Positions 36,401-46,008 of a stretch of DNA of 64,000 nt are shown here, piece by piece. The position numbers and the translations under genes were made by a program. The stretch lies in assembly GCA_030430205.1 (NCBI GenBank), contig JAUIGE010000023.1:61666-125665 (forward strand), written 5' to 3'. The notes under the pieces are model-generated. The model had not been told where the DNA came from, did no database searches, and saw nothing but the letters and a program-made list of their open reading frames with translations. How positions within the stretch are numbered: the first letter of the stretch is position 1; every line of letters begins with the position of its first letter. Origin of the DNA: Bacteroidia bacterium. Its GTDB lineage: Bacteria > Bacteroidota > Bacteroidia > J057.

Positions 36401-39400
36401 AGACGGCCAAAGCCGTAGCAATCCCCCAGACATCGGAGCCGATGAGTTTATGCCCATGGGGCTGGATGCCGGTCTGACCCAATTAGAGGTGCCACAGGCA
36501 CCCTTTGTGCCGGGAAACTATCCCGTCGAAGTCATTTTGAAAAATACAGGCTTTACGCCTTTGGATAGTGCCAATATCCACTGGATGCTCAATGGGCAGC
36601 TTCAAAGCCCTGTAAAGTGGTATGGAAGGCTGGCAGCCCGCCAGACGGATAGCCTGTTGCTCGGTAATGTGAGCTTTACAGACGCACAGTTTACAGATAT
36701 ACGCGCCTGGGTAGGCCAACCCAATGGCATCATAGATGTGGATGCCAGTGACGACACCGTCGAGGTCCTGAACATCATCCCGGCTCTGGCCGGAACCTAT
36801 ACCCTGGGGGGGAGCGGCTTTGACTTCCTGAATTTCAACCAGGCTTTTATAGCCCTGCAAAACGGAGGGATCACAGACACGGTGACCTTTATGGTGCGCC
36901 CAGGTACATACACAGAGCAACTCATCCTTTCTGCTTATCCCGGGGCATCCTGTGAGCGGCCCGTAAGCTTTCGGGGGGAAAGTGGTGATGCTCAGGATGT
37001 GCTTCTGACCTATGAGGCTCAAGACTTTGATAAACCCTATACCCTCAAGCTGGACCATCCCCAGGGCATGCACTTTCAGCACCTCACTTTTGAGGGGACT
37101 GACCCTTCCTATGCACAGGTTTTTAGCTTCGAAAACGGCTGTCAGTGCCTGAGCCTGAAGGACAATATTTTCAAGGGTTCCGTAGGAACTTCATCCACCT
37201 ATTACAGGACTTTGCTATATGGTCAATCTAATTTCAACGAGTTGGATTCGGCCATTTATATTCAAAATAACCAATTTTTGGATGGTTCAAATGGGATAAG
37301 CCTCAATGGCAATAGCCAGGACAGCTTAAGCAAAGACATCCTCATTCAGCAAAATATACTCTCCAACCAGCCGGGAAGCGCCATTGAGCTTTATGGAGTA
37401 AATCATGTCATGATTTTGGAAAATGAAATCAGCAGCATGCTTCCCTCTTCTTATTTTATGGGAATAACAGTTGGCTATTTGACCGATGGCCTTCAGCTAA
37501 ATAAAAATAAAATAAGCCGTTCTGAGGGAGGCTACGGGATTTACCTGGATGATGTGACCACTTCAGGAGGGCCTTTGGCCATGGTAAGTAACAACTTTAT
37601 CTCCCTCCGGGGAGGAGATGAAAACTATGGCATATATGCCTTTTATGCTGATAGTGTCCAGATTTTCCATAACAGTGTTTGGGTAAATCTTCAGGATCCC
37701 GATTATACTTATGCCTTTTTTGGAGAGGATGTAACTGATCTTTGGGTAAAAAACAATTTGTTTATCAATACAGGAGGAGGCTATGCTGAGTATATAGATG
37801 GGCCTCAGGCACCGGTGGCTGACTACAATGACCTGTATACAAATGGCCAAAATCTGGGATTTTATGGCACTGAGCTTACCGATCTCGCTGCATGGCAGGC
37901 GGCTACGGGCAGGGACAGCAATTCCGTTTCGATAAATCCGGTGTTCAGTACTTTTGGAGATTTGCATCTCATCTCTGGCTTTTTGAATAATCTGGGGACA
38001 CCCTTGCCCCAGGTGATAGATGATATAGACGGCGAAAGCCGCGACCCTGCTCATCCTGATCTCGGCGCAGACGAGTTTTCTCCTGTGGCCAATGAGGCAG
38101 GCTTGCTTAGCCTGGTGTCACCCCTTCGGCCCTTTGCCGCAGGCAATAGCGACATACAAGTTGTCTTGTACAACAATGGCTCCCAGCCCCTGACAAGTGT
38201 CAGGATAGAGTTGAGGGTAGATAGCCTGGCCCTGCCAGCTACCAACTGGACAGGGAACCTGGCCTCGGGGGATAGCATGCTTGTCAATTTGGGTACCTTC
38301 AATTTTGAAGTCGGAAACCCTTACCATGTCAAAGCATGGACATCCCTTCCCAACGGCATGGCCGATGTATTTGCCGCCAATGATACGGTGCAACGCGATA
38401 GCTTATATCCTTCATTAGCAGGATATTATACAGTGGGTGGCGCAAATCCGGACTTCCTGGATTTAACCGAGGCGATAGATATCCTCAACCTAAGTGGGGT
38501 GGCTGATGCGGTATTTTTCAATATCAGAACTGATACCTTGCGTGGCTACTGGACGATAGGCGAAATCCAAGGGGCTTCAGACAGCAGCCGCATTACCTTC
38601 CAGGCGGAGTCTGGTGATAGTTCTGATGTCGTCCTGGCAAACAGTCCCAGCGGTTCATCGGATAACTTTGTGATTCAGATAGATGGAGGGGATTATATTA
38701 GCCTGAGGCATTTGACCTTTCTTCCCGAAAATGCATCCTACACCCGGCTATTATATTTGACAAATGATGCAAAACACATAAGGGTAGAGCAATGTGCATT
38801 TCTGAATCTCCCCAGCAACAGTTCCTCCAATTTGTATGCCTCCGTTTATGCGACTGGAAGTGGAAATGACAGCCTGAATTTCAACCACAATTATTTCTCC
38901 AGCGGAAACTATGGGCTGTATATTTCCGGAAGTACAACTCCTGGTTTTGAGGCTCACCACAACCGTTTTGTGGATCAATCTTATGCGGGAATATACCTCT
39001 CCAGCCAGGTGGCTCCCCAGGTCACCAACAATGATTTTCGCACAACAGTAAGCTATGTCTGGCGAGGCATTTACCTGATAAGCTGTACTGAAAACTTTTT
39101 ACTCAGCCAAAATCAGCTACGAGCCACCCAGGGTGACTATGGTTTTTATATTTCATCCTGTCAGGGAGGTGTTCTGAACAGGGCTGATATTTCCAATAAC
39201 TATATTCAGTTGACCCATACGGGTAACATAACCAATACAGGCATTTACCACACCAATTCATCCTTCATAGATTATACTTACAACACCATTCGGGTTACCT
39301 CCAATAGCGCTTCAAACCGTGCTTTGTACCTTGTAAGCGGTTCCAATACGGAGTTGAAAAACAACATTTTAGCTGCGATGAACCGCGGCTATGCCATTTA

Positions 39401-42400
39401 CCAGCTCAGTGGAAGCGTGCTTACAGCTTCGGATAATAATGATCTGTATGCTGCTGTAAATAATGTGGGCTATTTGGGAAGTGCGCAAAGCACTCTGGCA
39501 GACTGGCAGACGGCCTCAGGCTTTGATGCCCATTCCATTTCCATGGATCCGGTTTTCCTCAATGATAGCAGCTTTCAGGCGCGGGCAACGGCATTGAATG
39601 GAGGTGCCAGTCCGGTCAGTGGAATCCTGCTTGACATTGAAAATGATGTGCGAAACGCCCTGACCCCCGATATCGGGGCGGATGAATTTGAGCCCATTTT
39701 TCCGAATGATATCGGAATCTCAGGCCTGGCGGCACCTAAGCCGCCTTTTGCGGCGGGAAGTCAGCCGATACAGCTGCTGCTGAGAAATCACGGATCAGAT
39801 ACCGTGACTTCAGCTACCATAGGATGGCAGATAAACGCCATCAACCAGACAAGCTACAACTGGTCGGGTAGCCTGATACCCGGCGAGACGGATACGGTCA
39901 CCGTCGCCAGCTACAATTTCCTGGCAGGCCAGGGCTATGACCTGCGCGCCTGGACCTCCAGCCCCAATGGGGTTTCTGATACCTTGCCATCCAATGATAC
40001 CCTGGAGGTATATGACTTATATCCAGCTCTGGACGGGGTGTATACCGTCGGAGGCATCAATCCTGACTTCACCAGCCTGCCACCGGCTATCGAAGCGCTC
40101 AACAAAGGCGGCATACTCGGAACTGTAACCCTCAACCTGCGGGCAGGCACTTATCCGGGAAAAATTGAATTGGGGAAAATATTGGGAGCAAGTGCTTCTC
40201 AGCCCGTCACCATTCAATCGGAAAATGGCGACAGCAGTCAGGTTCACCTGACCCAGACAGCAGCCGGAAATACCTTTTACCTCAATGGCACACAATACCT
40301 GACCCTCAGAGGCTTGCATATAGCGGCTACCCCAGGTTTGGGAAATGCGCGGGCGCTTTATCTGGACAACCGGGCCAGCCATAACCAGATTGAAAATTGC
40401 CTGCTTACAGGCGCTCACCGGAGCAATCCCGGCAATTTTGATGCGGTGGTCTGGTGTAAAACCAATGCCTTCAATGGTCAAAATCAAGACAATCATTTTG
40501 TTAACAACCGAATTGTGGATGGATCCTATGGGATTTGGTCGGATGGCTATTCGACAAGCTATCCCGGTTCGGGCTTGAGGATTGAAAACAATGAGTTTGT
40601 GGATCAAAGTTACGGGGCGATTTGGGTAGAACTGGAGGAAGCTCCTCGGGTACATGGAAACAGGATACAGAGTCAGCTTGGACGTCCGAACTATATCGGG
40701 ATCAAAATGGATAATTGCCCGGGCGCTTTTGAACTCTCCGCCAATCATATCAGCGGCCTAGAAGATGCCAAAGGCATCTATATATATTCGGGAACGCGAA
40801 ACAGCCTTTCAAAGGCTCAGATCACCAACAATTTCGTCCAAATAGGCGGCACAGGCAAAGCCTACGGCATAGAATCCTATTATTCCAACTACCTGAATTT
40901 TTACCATAACAGCGTTCATATCACCTCTACCGATCAGCTGGAAGGGCGTGCATTTGCGGACAATGCAGGTTCCTCTATTGAATTGATCAATAACAATTTT
41001 TACAATGAAGGCGGCGGCTATGCCTTGTATTTTGGCAGCATCAGCAGCCCGCAGCTTTCCAATACCAACAACTATATTAGCACAGGTAGCAGCCTGATTT
41101 ACCGGGCTGGTACGATCTATCCAACGCTTGTCAACTGGCGGGGAAGCACAGGAAAAGACCTGCTGAGTGTTTCAGTTGATCCTTTCTTTATGCAAAGGGG
41201 GGAGCCCGCTGTGCGCAATGCCAGGCTGGACAGTGCCGCCACTGTGCTGACCGGTGTCACCACCGACATAGCGGGCGATGCCCGCAACGCCACCCATCCC
41301 GACATCGGAGCCGATGAGTTTGATCTGCCGCAGGCAGATGTAGGCGTGCTGAGCCTGCTGGCTCCGCCAGATGGCTGCGGCCTCTCGGCCGCTGAGACGA
41401 TTGGCGTGCGCATCGCCAACTATGGCTCAAAAGCTCAAAGCGACTTTGCCGTCGCTTACCGGATCGACGGCGGTGCCGTCGTGGTGGACACGGTGCGCGC
41501 GACTGTAGCGCCGGGGGCGCTGTATGATTTTAGCTTCAGCCAAACGGCTGATCTGTCGGTCCTTCGGACCTATCAAATTGATGCCTTCAGCATCCTGCCG
41601 GGCGATGTGAATATCTGGAATGACAGCATGTTGGCGGTCAATCTGGTTCATATTCCCAACCTGAGTCAGCCCGTCAACAATATGTTGCCTGCCGATGGCA
41701 CAAGCGGCCTGGATATTCCCCTGGCTTTTTCCTGGTCTCCGGCTATCGGCGCTTTGACTTATGATGTCTTTATTTGGGCCGACAGCCTGCCCCAGCCAGC
41801 AACGCCTAAGCATGCTGACATCAGCCAGATTACCTTCCTGGATAGCATAGGCCTTGCCTATGGCACGGGCTATAAATGGCAGGTAGTGGCAAAAAATGGC
41901 TGTTCTTCCTTTGCCGGACCCATCCAGCAATTTAGCATGAGAACCCTGCCCGATTTGGTGGTGGATACGGTGCTTGCGCCGCCTACGGCCTTTTCCGGAC
42001 AAGCCGTCAATTTAAATTGGACCATCAAAAATGAAGGCACTTTTAGCACGGGAGCCACCCAGTGGATAGATGCCGTGTATCTGTCGGATGATGCCGTTTT
42101 TGATATACTTTCAGATACCTATCTGGGGGGCGTGGCTAACTTCAGCTCGCTCAGCCCTGGCCAGTCCTATGTGCAGAATGCAAGCCTTACACTGCCTGTG
42201 GGGATCGCAGGAAATTACTACTTTTTTATCCTGGCAGATGGGTATAAATCGGTCATTGAGGCAAATGAGGGTAATAATTTTGCGCGGCATATCACTTCCG
42301 TTACGGTCAGTCTGACGCCTCCGCCTGACTTGCAGGTGTCCCAGGTGGTTGCCCCACTTACTGCTTTTTCAGGGCAAAATGTTAACCTGAATTATACTGT

Positions 42401-45400
42401 CACCAATGAAGGTACAGGAAATACGAGCAGCGGTGGCTGGGGAGATTGGGTGTACCTCAGCCAGGACCCTGTCCTGAATGTGTCCAATGCCACGCTTTTG
42501 GGCAAAAGAAGGTTTAATGGCCTGCTGGAGGTGGACAGCAGTTATCAAAATGCAACGAGCTTTTTGTTGCCTCAGGGCATCTTTGGTACCTACTATTTCC
42601 ATGTGGTGACAGATGCGAAAGACGAAGAGTTTGAGTTTGTTTTTGAAAGCAATAATACCACTGCAAGCGATACCTGCCGGATCTACCTGACGCCTCCACC
42701 CGATCTGGTGGTAAGCTTTATCAGTGCTATGCCGGACATCAGTACGGATTTTGAGCATGTGTTCAGGTACCATGTCAAAAATCAGGGTGGGTCTGTTGCC
42801 GGGCCCACATGGCAGGACAGGTATTTCCTTTCGGAGGATAGCATCTTTGACCCCGGGACAGATTTACCTGTTGGAATCAGAAATATAACGTACAGCCTGG
42901 GGCCTGGTGACAGCATCCCGATTTTCCCCAAAATCCGCATGCCCAATAATGTTTCCGGGCCGCGCTACCTCTTTGTGCAGACAGACAGGAGCGATGTTAT
43001 CTACGAATACAGTTTTGAACACAACAATGTAAGCCGTTCCAATCTTTTCCATATCATCAGCCCCGACCTGGTGCCGAGCCGCATTTCCTACCCCGATACG
43101 ACCACGACGGGCATGCTGGCATCCTTCGGCTGGACAGATAAAAACCTGGGGCCAGGCGGTATGTTGTTTAGTCGCTGGAAAGATGCCTTGAGCATTTCCC
43201 GCTATCCTGTCTATGATCCAGACTCTGTGATAGAATTGATGCGGGTCGCGGGCAGTGGCGCCTTAGGTGCTGGCGATAGCAGCCATCGAGGCCTCAGTAT
43301 GCTGATCCCCAATGGATTATCAGGAGAATATTATGTTTATGTGAATTCTGATGTGGAGGGAAAAGTATTCGAAGCAGGCCAGGAAGGCAATAATGTCATT
43401 CGTTCAAGCGGAAAAATGTACATCCATCTTGCTCCCTGGCCGGACCTGACGGTCCGCAACGTCCAGCTCCCGGATACCATCCGGGCAGGAGATACCGTTC
43501 CGATGAGCTTCACGATAGTGAACCAGGGACTGGCTTCCACCTTTGGAAGTGGATTTGTCACGCGGGCTTTCTTTCAGGTAGATTCCGCCTGGAATCCTCT
43601 CCAGGCGAAGGAAATCGCCTCTGTCAGCTATTCCCGGGTGCTTGCACCCGGAGACTCGGTGAGCTTCACCGTCCCGGTAAGCATGCCCATGCTTTCGCTG
43701 GTTGTGGCGGGACTGGACAGTTTTACTGTCGCCCCGGTCTTCATCCATGTGGATGACAAAAATGAAATATATGAGCATACAGATGAGGACAACAACCGCG
43801 TTCGTTCGGACTCCTTTTACATATTCTGCCCTCCACCCGTGGATCTGGTGGTGGAGCAGGCGGCTTTCCCCTTTAGCAACCTGAATTCAGGTGATCCGGC
43901 AAGTGTGAGTTGGTCCGTCAGGAACATCAGCAGCACCACTGCTTACTGGAAATATCCTTTCTGGTATGATGGTATTTTCCTGTCAAAAGATACGATCTGG
44001 GATGGTTTCTCTGATGTTTTTGTGACGGACTGGGTGCATCCGGGCCCTCTGGGCATGAACCAGGCCTATAGCGATGCTAAGACATTTAACCTGCCTAATG
44101 GCATTTCCGGGGCATATTATGTCTTTATGGTTGCCGACCATACCAACCTGAACCGCGATGGCAATCCCGACAACAACGCATGGCTTATGCGTGATTTGCA
44201 GGGCCAGCCTAAGGTGCTGAATGTGACCCTTTCCCCATCTCCTGATTTAGAGCCGACCTTATTTATCGCTCCGCAAAATGGCACCGCTGGTCAGCCTATT
44301 GATGTCATTTGGCGAGTGAATAACAGAGGATTGGGTGCGACCCAGGCCAGTAGCTGGACGGATCAGATTTATCTTTCGACAGATTTTAACATAGATGCAA
44401 ATGATACTATCCTGGGCACCCAGGTACACAACAGCTTCCTGAATCCCGGCCAATTTTATCAGGATACCCTGGCTATCACCTTGCCTACAAGTGCTTCAGG
44501 CAATTATATCCTGCTGTTTAAAACAGATGTCAACAATGTGCTCTATGAGCATCAGGCAGAAAACAACAATATTGTCTTCGCCTACCTGGTGGTTTACAGA
44601 CCACCGCCATCAGATCTGATCGTGAAGGCGATCAGCGTCCCTGACAGCGTGTTGGCGGGAGACACGACGACCATTCGCTGGACCTTGAAAAATCAAGGAA
44701 ATAATCCTGCCGCAGGCATCATGACAGATGCCGTTTACCTGTCGTCGGATACGACCTGGGATGTCGGAGACGCCCTCTTTGGTTTGCTGCGCGAAAACAT
44801 CAACCTGGCCCCGCAGGCCACCGTGGAGCGAAGTTTGAATGAACATGCCGCAGGCCTGGCCATTGGAGATTACCATGTCATCATCAGGACGGATATTCTG
44901 GACAATATCATAGAAAAAAACGACACCAATAACCTGGCATTTTCGGCAGATAAGATGCAGGTAATGGTGGAAGAATTGCCTTTGAATAGCTGGAAAAGCA
45001 ATACTTTATGCGATGATATCGAATTGTATTATCGCCTGGAAATCCCTGCAAACCTTGCAGGAGAGACCCTGCTGATCGACCTAAAGGGAGATTCAGTAAA
45101 CGGCAGCAATGCCCTGTATTTGCGGAGAAATGCCATTCCCGACAGGGTCACCTACGATTTTACCAGCATTCTCCCGCAGCAAAGCGGCAACCAACAGCTC
45201 GTCGTTCCCAGCCTTCAGGCAGGGACTTATTACCTCCTTGCCTACGGCAATACCGCCAACGGCAACAAGCAAAACGTTTCGCTTTTTGCCCGCATCCTCA
45301 ATTTTGAGATTCGCAGGATAGATGCAAATAAGGGTGGAAATACAGGCTCTGTCACCGTGAAGGTGGAAGGCGCCAAATTCAATCCCGCTCTGCGGATTCA

Positions 45401-45980
45401 GCTGGAGGACAGTGGCCGGGTGTACAGGGCGAGTTCGGTCTATTATATAGATCCGGTTTCTGTGTATGCGACATTCAACCTGCGGGGCGCAGCCTTGGGC
45501 TTCTACGATGTCGTAGGCATACAGACGGGAGATACGACCCGTCTGGTCGATGGCTTTGAGGTGGAGACCGGCGATGCCGGTTCCAATGGCGGCGCCATGG
45601 GCGGCGGGGGAAGTGGCAGCGGCGGAGGCGGAGGCTCAGGCGGAATCGCCTGCACCGTCGAAAATGTCGGCTATGACAACCTGCTTGTCACCACGATCAC
45701 CCATCCGGCGACTTCGCGCCTCAACCGCATCGTGCCGATCACCATCCACTACGCCAACCAGGGCAATGTGGACATTCCCGTGCCTTACCGCTTTTTGATC
45801 AGCCTGGAAGGCGCTCCTCTGTCTTTTGATGTGACCCAGCTGAACCCGGGCTTCCAGGAATTGATCCTGGAATTCAGTGAAAGCAATGGCCCTCCGGGCA
45901 TTTTACGACCGGGCGCCACGGGCGCTGTAACTGTTTACACCCAGGCCACGGCCCCCCTGAGATTCAGGCTTTTGCGATAA
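33411..45980 (+). CDS. Giant secreted beta-helix/CARDB protein (4189 aa)
   Basis: The ATG at 33411 precedes a signal peptide (SISLLFISQCLLIVSLLGQS). Five tandem modules of about 540 residues start near residues 31, 578, 1125, 1669 and 2206. Each opens with G.YT.GG.NPDF....AI..LN..G, runs through right-handed parallel beta-helix repeats and closes with D.GADEF plus a CARDB-like sheet. After an Fn3-like domain (about 2750-2845), eight CARDB domains follow (about 2847-3850, PDLVV.....P....G..). A PPC-like domain, an IPT/TIG-like sheet, a Gly-rich linker (GGGGSGSGGGGGSGG) and a last domain ending at FRLLR complete it. No T9SS sorting domain or anchor is seen. It is expected at the cell surface or released, as an adhesin or glycan-binding fibre. 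RHS and Ig-like genes follow within 28 and 18 bp. Confidence 0.88.
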   Translation: MNTFSTFQRKSISLLFISQCLLIVSLLGQSPLSGTFTIGGSNPDYATFTEAIDSLNSLGVNGSVIFDVRTASYLEQLVIPAISGASATNTITFRSESGDSSDVVLSWFGSDTDNYTLKMDGASWFRFERMTLQSTNSTYGRVVEMTGGASHNRFSHNFFEGANISSTSTLRTIVYSSSDYAGGTRESYNRFDHNYFFNGSYAIYFQGNGTSPGQTETGNSFEDNLFESYYYRGLYLVYQDSLEVNRNTFLSAFGSASLRSVYLSYCYQMEVQLNVIEQDDAYAFYANNCEGDSLNHSLIANNTISIGGSATFGYGLYMGNCANLDIYHNSVNSYGSGSDNFAFYYQNQGSHERVLNNIFAYTGVGSGYAYYSPYAEFPDSSDYNDFFTNSDVLAHASMEIPDMDAFRMASGNELHSVSGNPVFTSPTDLHVNKALLNAAGASGTGISTDFEGDARGIMPDIGADEFAPTGLDVAMTYFAYPQPPFGAGNYSLRAGFTNLTSTPLVSAQIYLEINGVVEPVYNWSGTLAQGQSDTLNLGTFTFSPNTAYSLRTWITNPNLGTDVDNTDDSIHVQNISTALAGTYTIGGTSPDFATFTDAVNSLNGGGVADTVVFRVRSGTYDEQLVINDFIGGGCNGFPVYIQSESGDSSDVVLEFAANSSDNFTLKLNGADHVIFQGIGFKATGTSYTRVVEVSQGAHCNQFLNCHFWGRDITSTSNRYVVIFSDGGSPADIDSSNVFRNCRIEEGSYGVYWQGYSTFNESMGEPGNVFENNVFVGQRGTGIYMTDQDAAVVRANQFVLDSFYQYSSAIQLSSAIHAFRIENNIIRGSNGGTGIYLSNCLGSPNHRGIVANNFISIRGDANGYGINLNYSDSLDIVFNNVLINNDPGNEGFALQDNASFVNDVHIFNNNFINTGSGFAVDRQSGSLADYNNYFSRSAFLAKNYGTNLADLSGWQQATGQDSHSISTDPLYLSDDDLHVRKGALDSAGISMSGISLDIDGQSRSNPPDIGADEFMPMGLDAGLTQLEVPQAPFVPGNYPVEVILKNTGFTPLDSANIHWMLNGQLQSPVKWYGRLAARQTDSLLLGNVSFTDAQFTDIRAWVGQPNGIIDVDASDDTVEVLNIIPALAGTYTLGGSGFDFLNFNQAFIALQNGGITDTVTFMVRPGTYTEQLILSAYPGASCERPVSFRGESGDAQDVLLTYEAQDFDKPYTLKLDHPQGMHFQHLTFEGTDPSYAQVFSFENGCQCLSLKDNIFKGSVGTSSTYYRTLLYGQSNFNELDSAIYIQNNQFLDGSNGISLNGNSQDSLSKDILIQQNILSNQPGSAIELYGVNHVMILENEISSMLPSSYFMGITVGYLTDGLQLNKNKISRSEGGYGIYLDDVTTSGGPLAMVSNNFISLRGGDENYGIYAFYADSVQIFHNSVWVNLQDPDYTYAFFGEDVTDLWVKNNLFINTGGGYAEYIDGPQAPVADYNDLYTNGQNLGFYGTELTDLAAWQAATGRDSNSVSINPVFSTFGDLHLISGFLNNLGTPLPQVIDDIDGESRDPAHPDLGADEFSPVANEAGLLSLVSPLRPFAAGNSDIQVVLYNNGSQPLTSVRIELRVDSLALPATNWTGNLASGDSMLVNLGTFNFEVGNPYHVKAWTSLPNGMADVFAANDTVQRDSLYPSLAGYYTVGGANPDFLDLTEAIDILNLSGVADAVFFNIRTDTLRGYWTIGEIQGASDSSRITFQAESGDSSDVVLANSPSGSSDNFVIQIDGGDYISLRHLTFLPENASYTRLLYLTNDAKHIRVEQCAFLNLPSNSSSNLYASVYATGSGNDSLNFNHNYFSSGNYGLYISGSTTPGFEAHHNRFVDQSYAGIYLSSQVAPQVTNNDFRTTVSYVWRGIYLISCTENFLLSQNQLRATQGDYGFYISSCQGGVLNRADISNNYIQLTHTGNITNTGIYHTNSSFIDYTYNTIRVTSNSASNRALYLVSGSNTELKNNILAAMNRGYAIYQLSGSVLTASDNNDLYAAVNNVGYLGSAQSTLADWQTASGFDAHSISMDPVFLNDSSFQARATALNGGASPVSGILLDIENDVRNALTPDIGADEFEPIFPNDIGISGLAAPKPPFAAGSQPIQLLLRNHGSDTVTSATIGWQINAINQTSYNWSGSLIPGETDTVTVASYNFLAGQGYDLRAWTSSPNGVSDTLPSNDTLEVYDLYPALDGVYTVGGINPDFTSLPPAIEALNKGGILGTVTLNLRAGTYPGKIELGKILGASASQPVTIQSENGDSSQVHLTQTAAGNTFYLNGTQYLTLRGLHIAATPGLGNARALYLDNRASHNQIENCLLTGAHRSNPGNFDAVVWCKTNAFNGQNQDNHFVNNRIVDGSYGIWSDGYSTSYPGSGLRIENNEFVDQSYGAIWVELEEAPRVHGNRIQSQLGRPNYIGIKMDNCPGAFELSANHISGLEDAKGIYIYSGTRNSLSKAQITNNFVQIGGTGKAYGIESYYSNYLNFYHNSVHITSTDQLEGRAFADNAGSSIELINNNFYNEGGGYALYFGSISSPQLSNTNNYISTGSSLIYRAGTIYPTLVNWRGSTGKDLLSVSVDPFFMQRGEPAVRNARLDSAATVLTGVTTDIAGDARNATHPDIGADEFDLPQADVGVLSLLAPPDGCGLSAAETIGVRIANYGSKAQSDFAVAYRIDGGAVVVDTVRATVAPGALYDFSFSQTADLSVLRTYQIDAFSILPGDVNIWNDSMLAVNLVHIPNLSQPVNNMLPADGTSGLDIPLAFSWSPAIGALTYDVFIWADSLPQPATPKHADISQITFLDSIGLAYGTGYKWQVVAKNGCSSFAGPIQQFSMRTLPDLVVDTVLAPPTAFSGQAVNLNWTIKNEGTFSTGATQWIDAVYLSDDAVFDILSDTYLGGVANFSSLSPGQSYVQNASLTLPVGIAGNYYFFILADGYKSVIEANEGNNFARHITSVTVSLTPPPDLQVSQVVAPLTAFSGQNVNLNYTVTNEGTGNTSSGGWGDWVYLSQDPVLNVSNATLLGKRRFNGLLEVDSSYQNATSFLLPQGIFGTYYFHVVTDAKDEEFEFVFESNNTTASDTCRIYLTPPPDLVVSFISAMPDISTDFEHVFRYHVKNQGGSVAGPTWQDRYFLSEDSIFDPGTDLPVGIRNITYSLGPGDSIPIFPKIRMPNNVSGPRYLFVQTDRSDVIYEYSFEHNNVSRSNLFHIISPDLVPSRISYPDTTTTGMLASFGWTDKNLGPGGMLFSRWKDALSISRYPVYDPDSVIELMRVAGSGALGAGDSSHRGLSMLIPNGLSGEYYVYVNSDVEGKVFEAGQEGNNVIRSSGKMYIHLAPWPDLTVRNVQLPDTIRAGDTVPMSFTIVNQGLASTFGSGFVTRAFFQVDSAWNPLQAKEIASVSYSRVLAPGDSVSFTVPVSMPMLSLVVAGLDSFTVAPVFIHVDDKNEIYEHTDEDNNRVRSDSFYIFCPPPVDLVVEQAAFPFSNLNSGDPASVSWSVRNISSTTAYWKYPFWYDGIFLSKDTIWDGFSDVFVTDWVHPGPLGMNQAYSDAKTFNLPNGISGAYYVFMVADHTNLNRDGNPDNNAWLMRDLQGQPKVLNVTLSPSPDLEPTLFIAPQNGTAGQPIDVIWRVNNRGLGATQASSWTDQIYLSTDFNIDANDTILGTQVHNSFLNPGQFYQDTLAITLPTSASGNYILLFKTDVNNVLYEHQAENNNIVFAYLVVYRPPPSDLIVKAISVPDSVLAGDTTTIRWTLKNQGNNPAAGIMTDAVYLSSDTTWDVGDALFGLLRENINLAPQATVERSLNEHAAGLAIGDYHVIIRTDILDNIIEKNDTNNLAFSADKMQVMVEELPLNSWKSNTLCDDIELYYRLEIPANLAGETLLIDLKGDSVNGSNALYLRRNAIPDRVTYDFTSILPQQSGNQQLVVPSLQAGTYYLLAYGNTANGNKQNVSLFARILNFEIRRIDANKGGNTGSVTVKVEGAKFNPALRIQLEDSGRVYRASSVYYIDPVSVYATFNLRGAALGFYDVVGIQTGDTTRLVDGFEVETGDAGSNGGAMGGGGSGSGGGGGSGGIACTVENVGYDNLLVTTITHPATSRLNRIVPITIHYANQGNVDIPVPYRFLISLEGAPLSFDVTQLNPGFQELILEFSESNGPPGILRPGATGAVTVYTQATAPLRFRLLR

Positions 45981-46008
45981 TTGTTTTCACCTGATCATTA
46001 GCATAATC

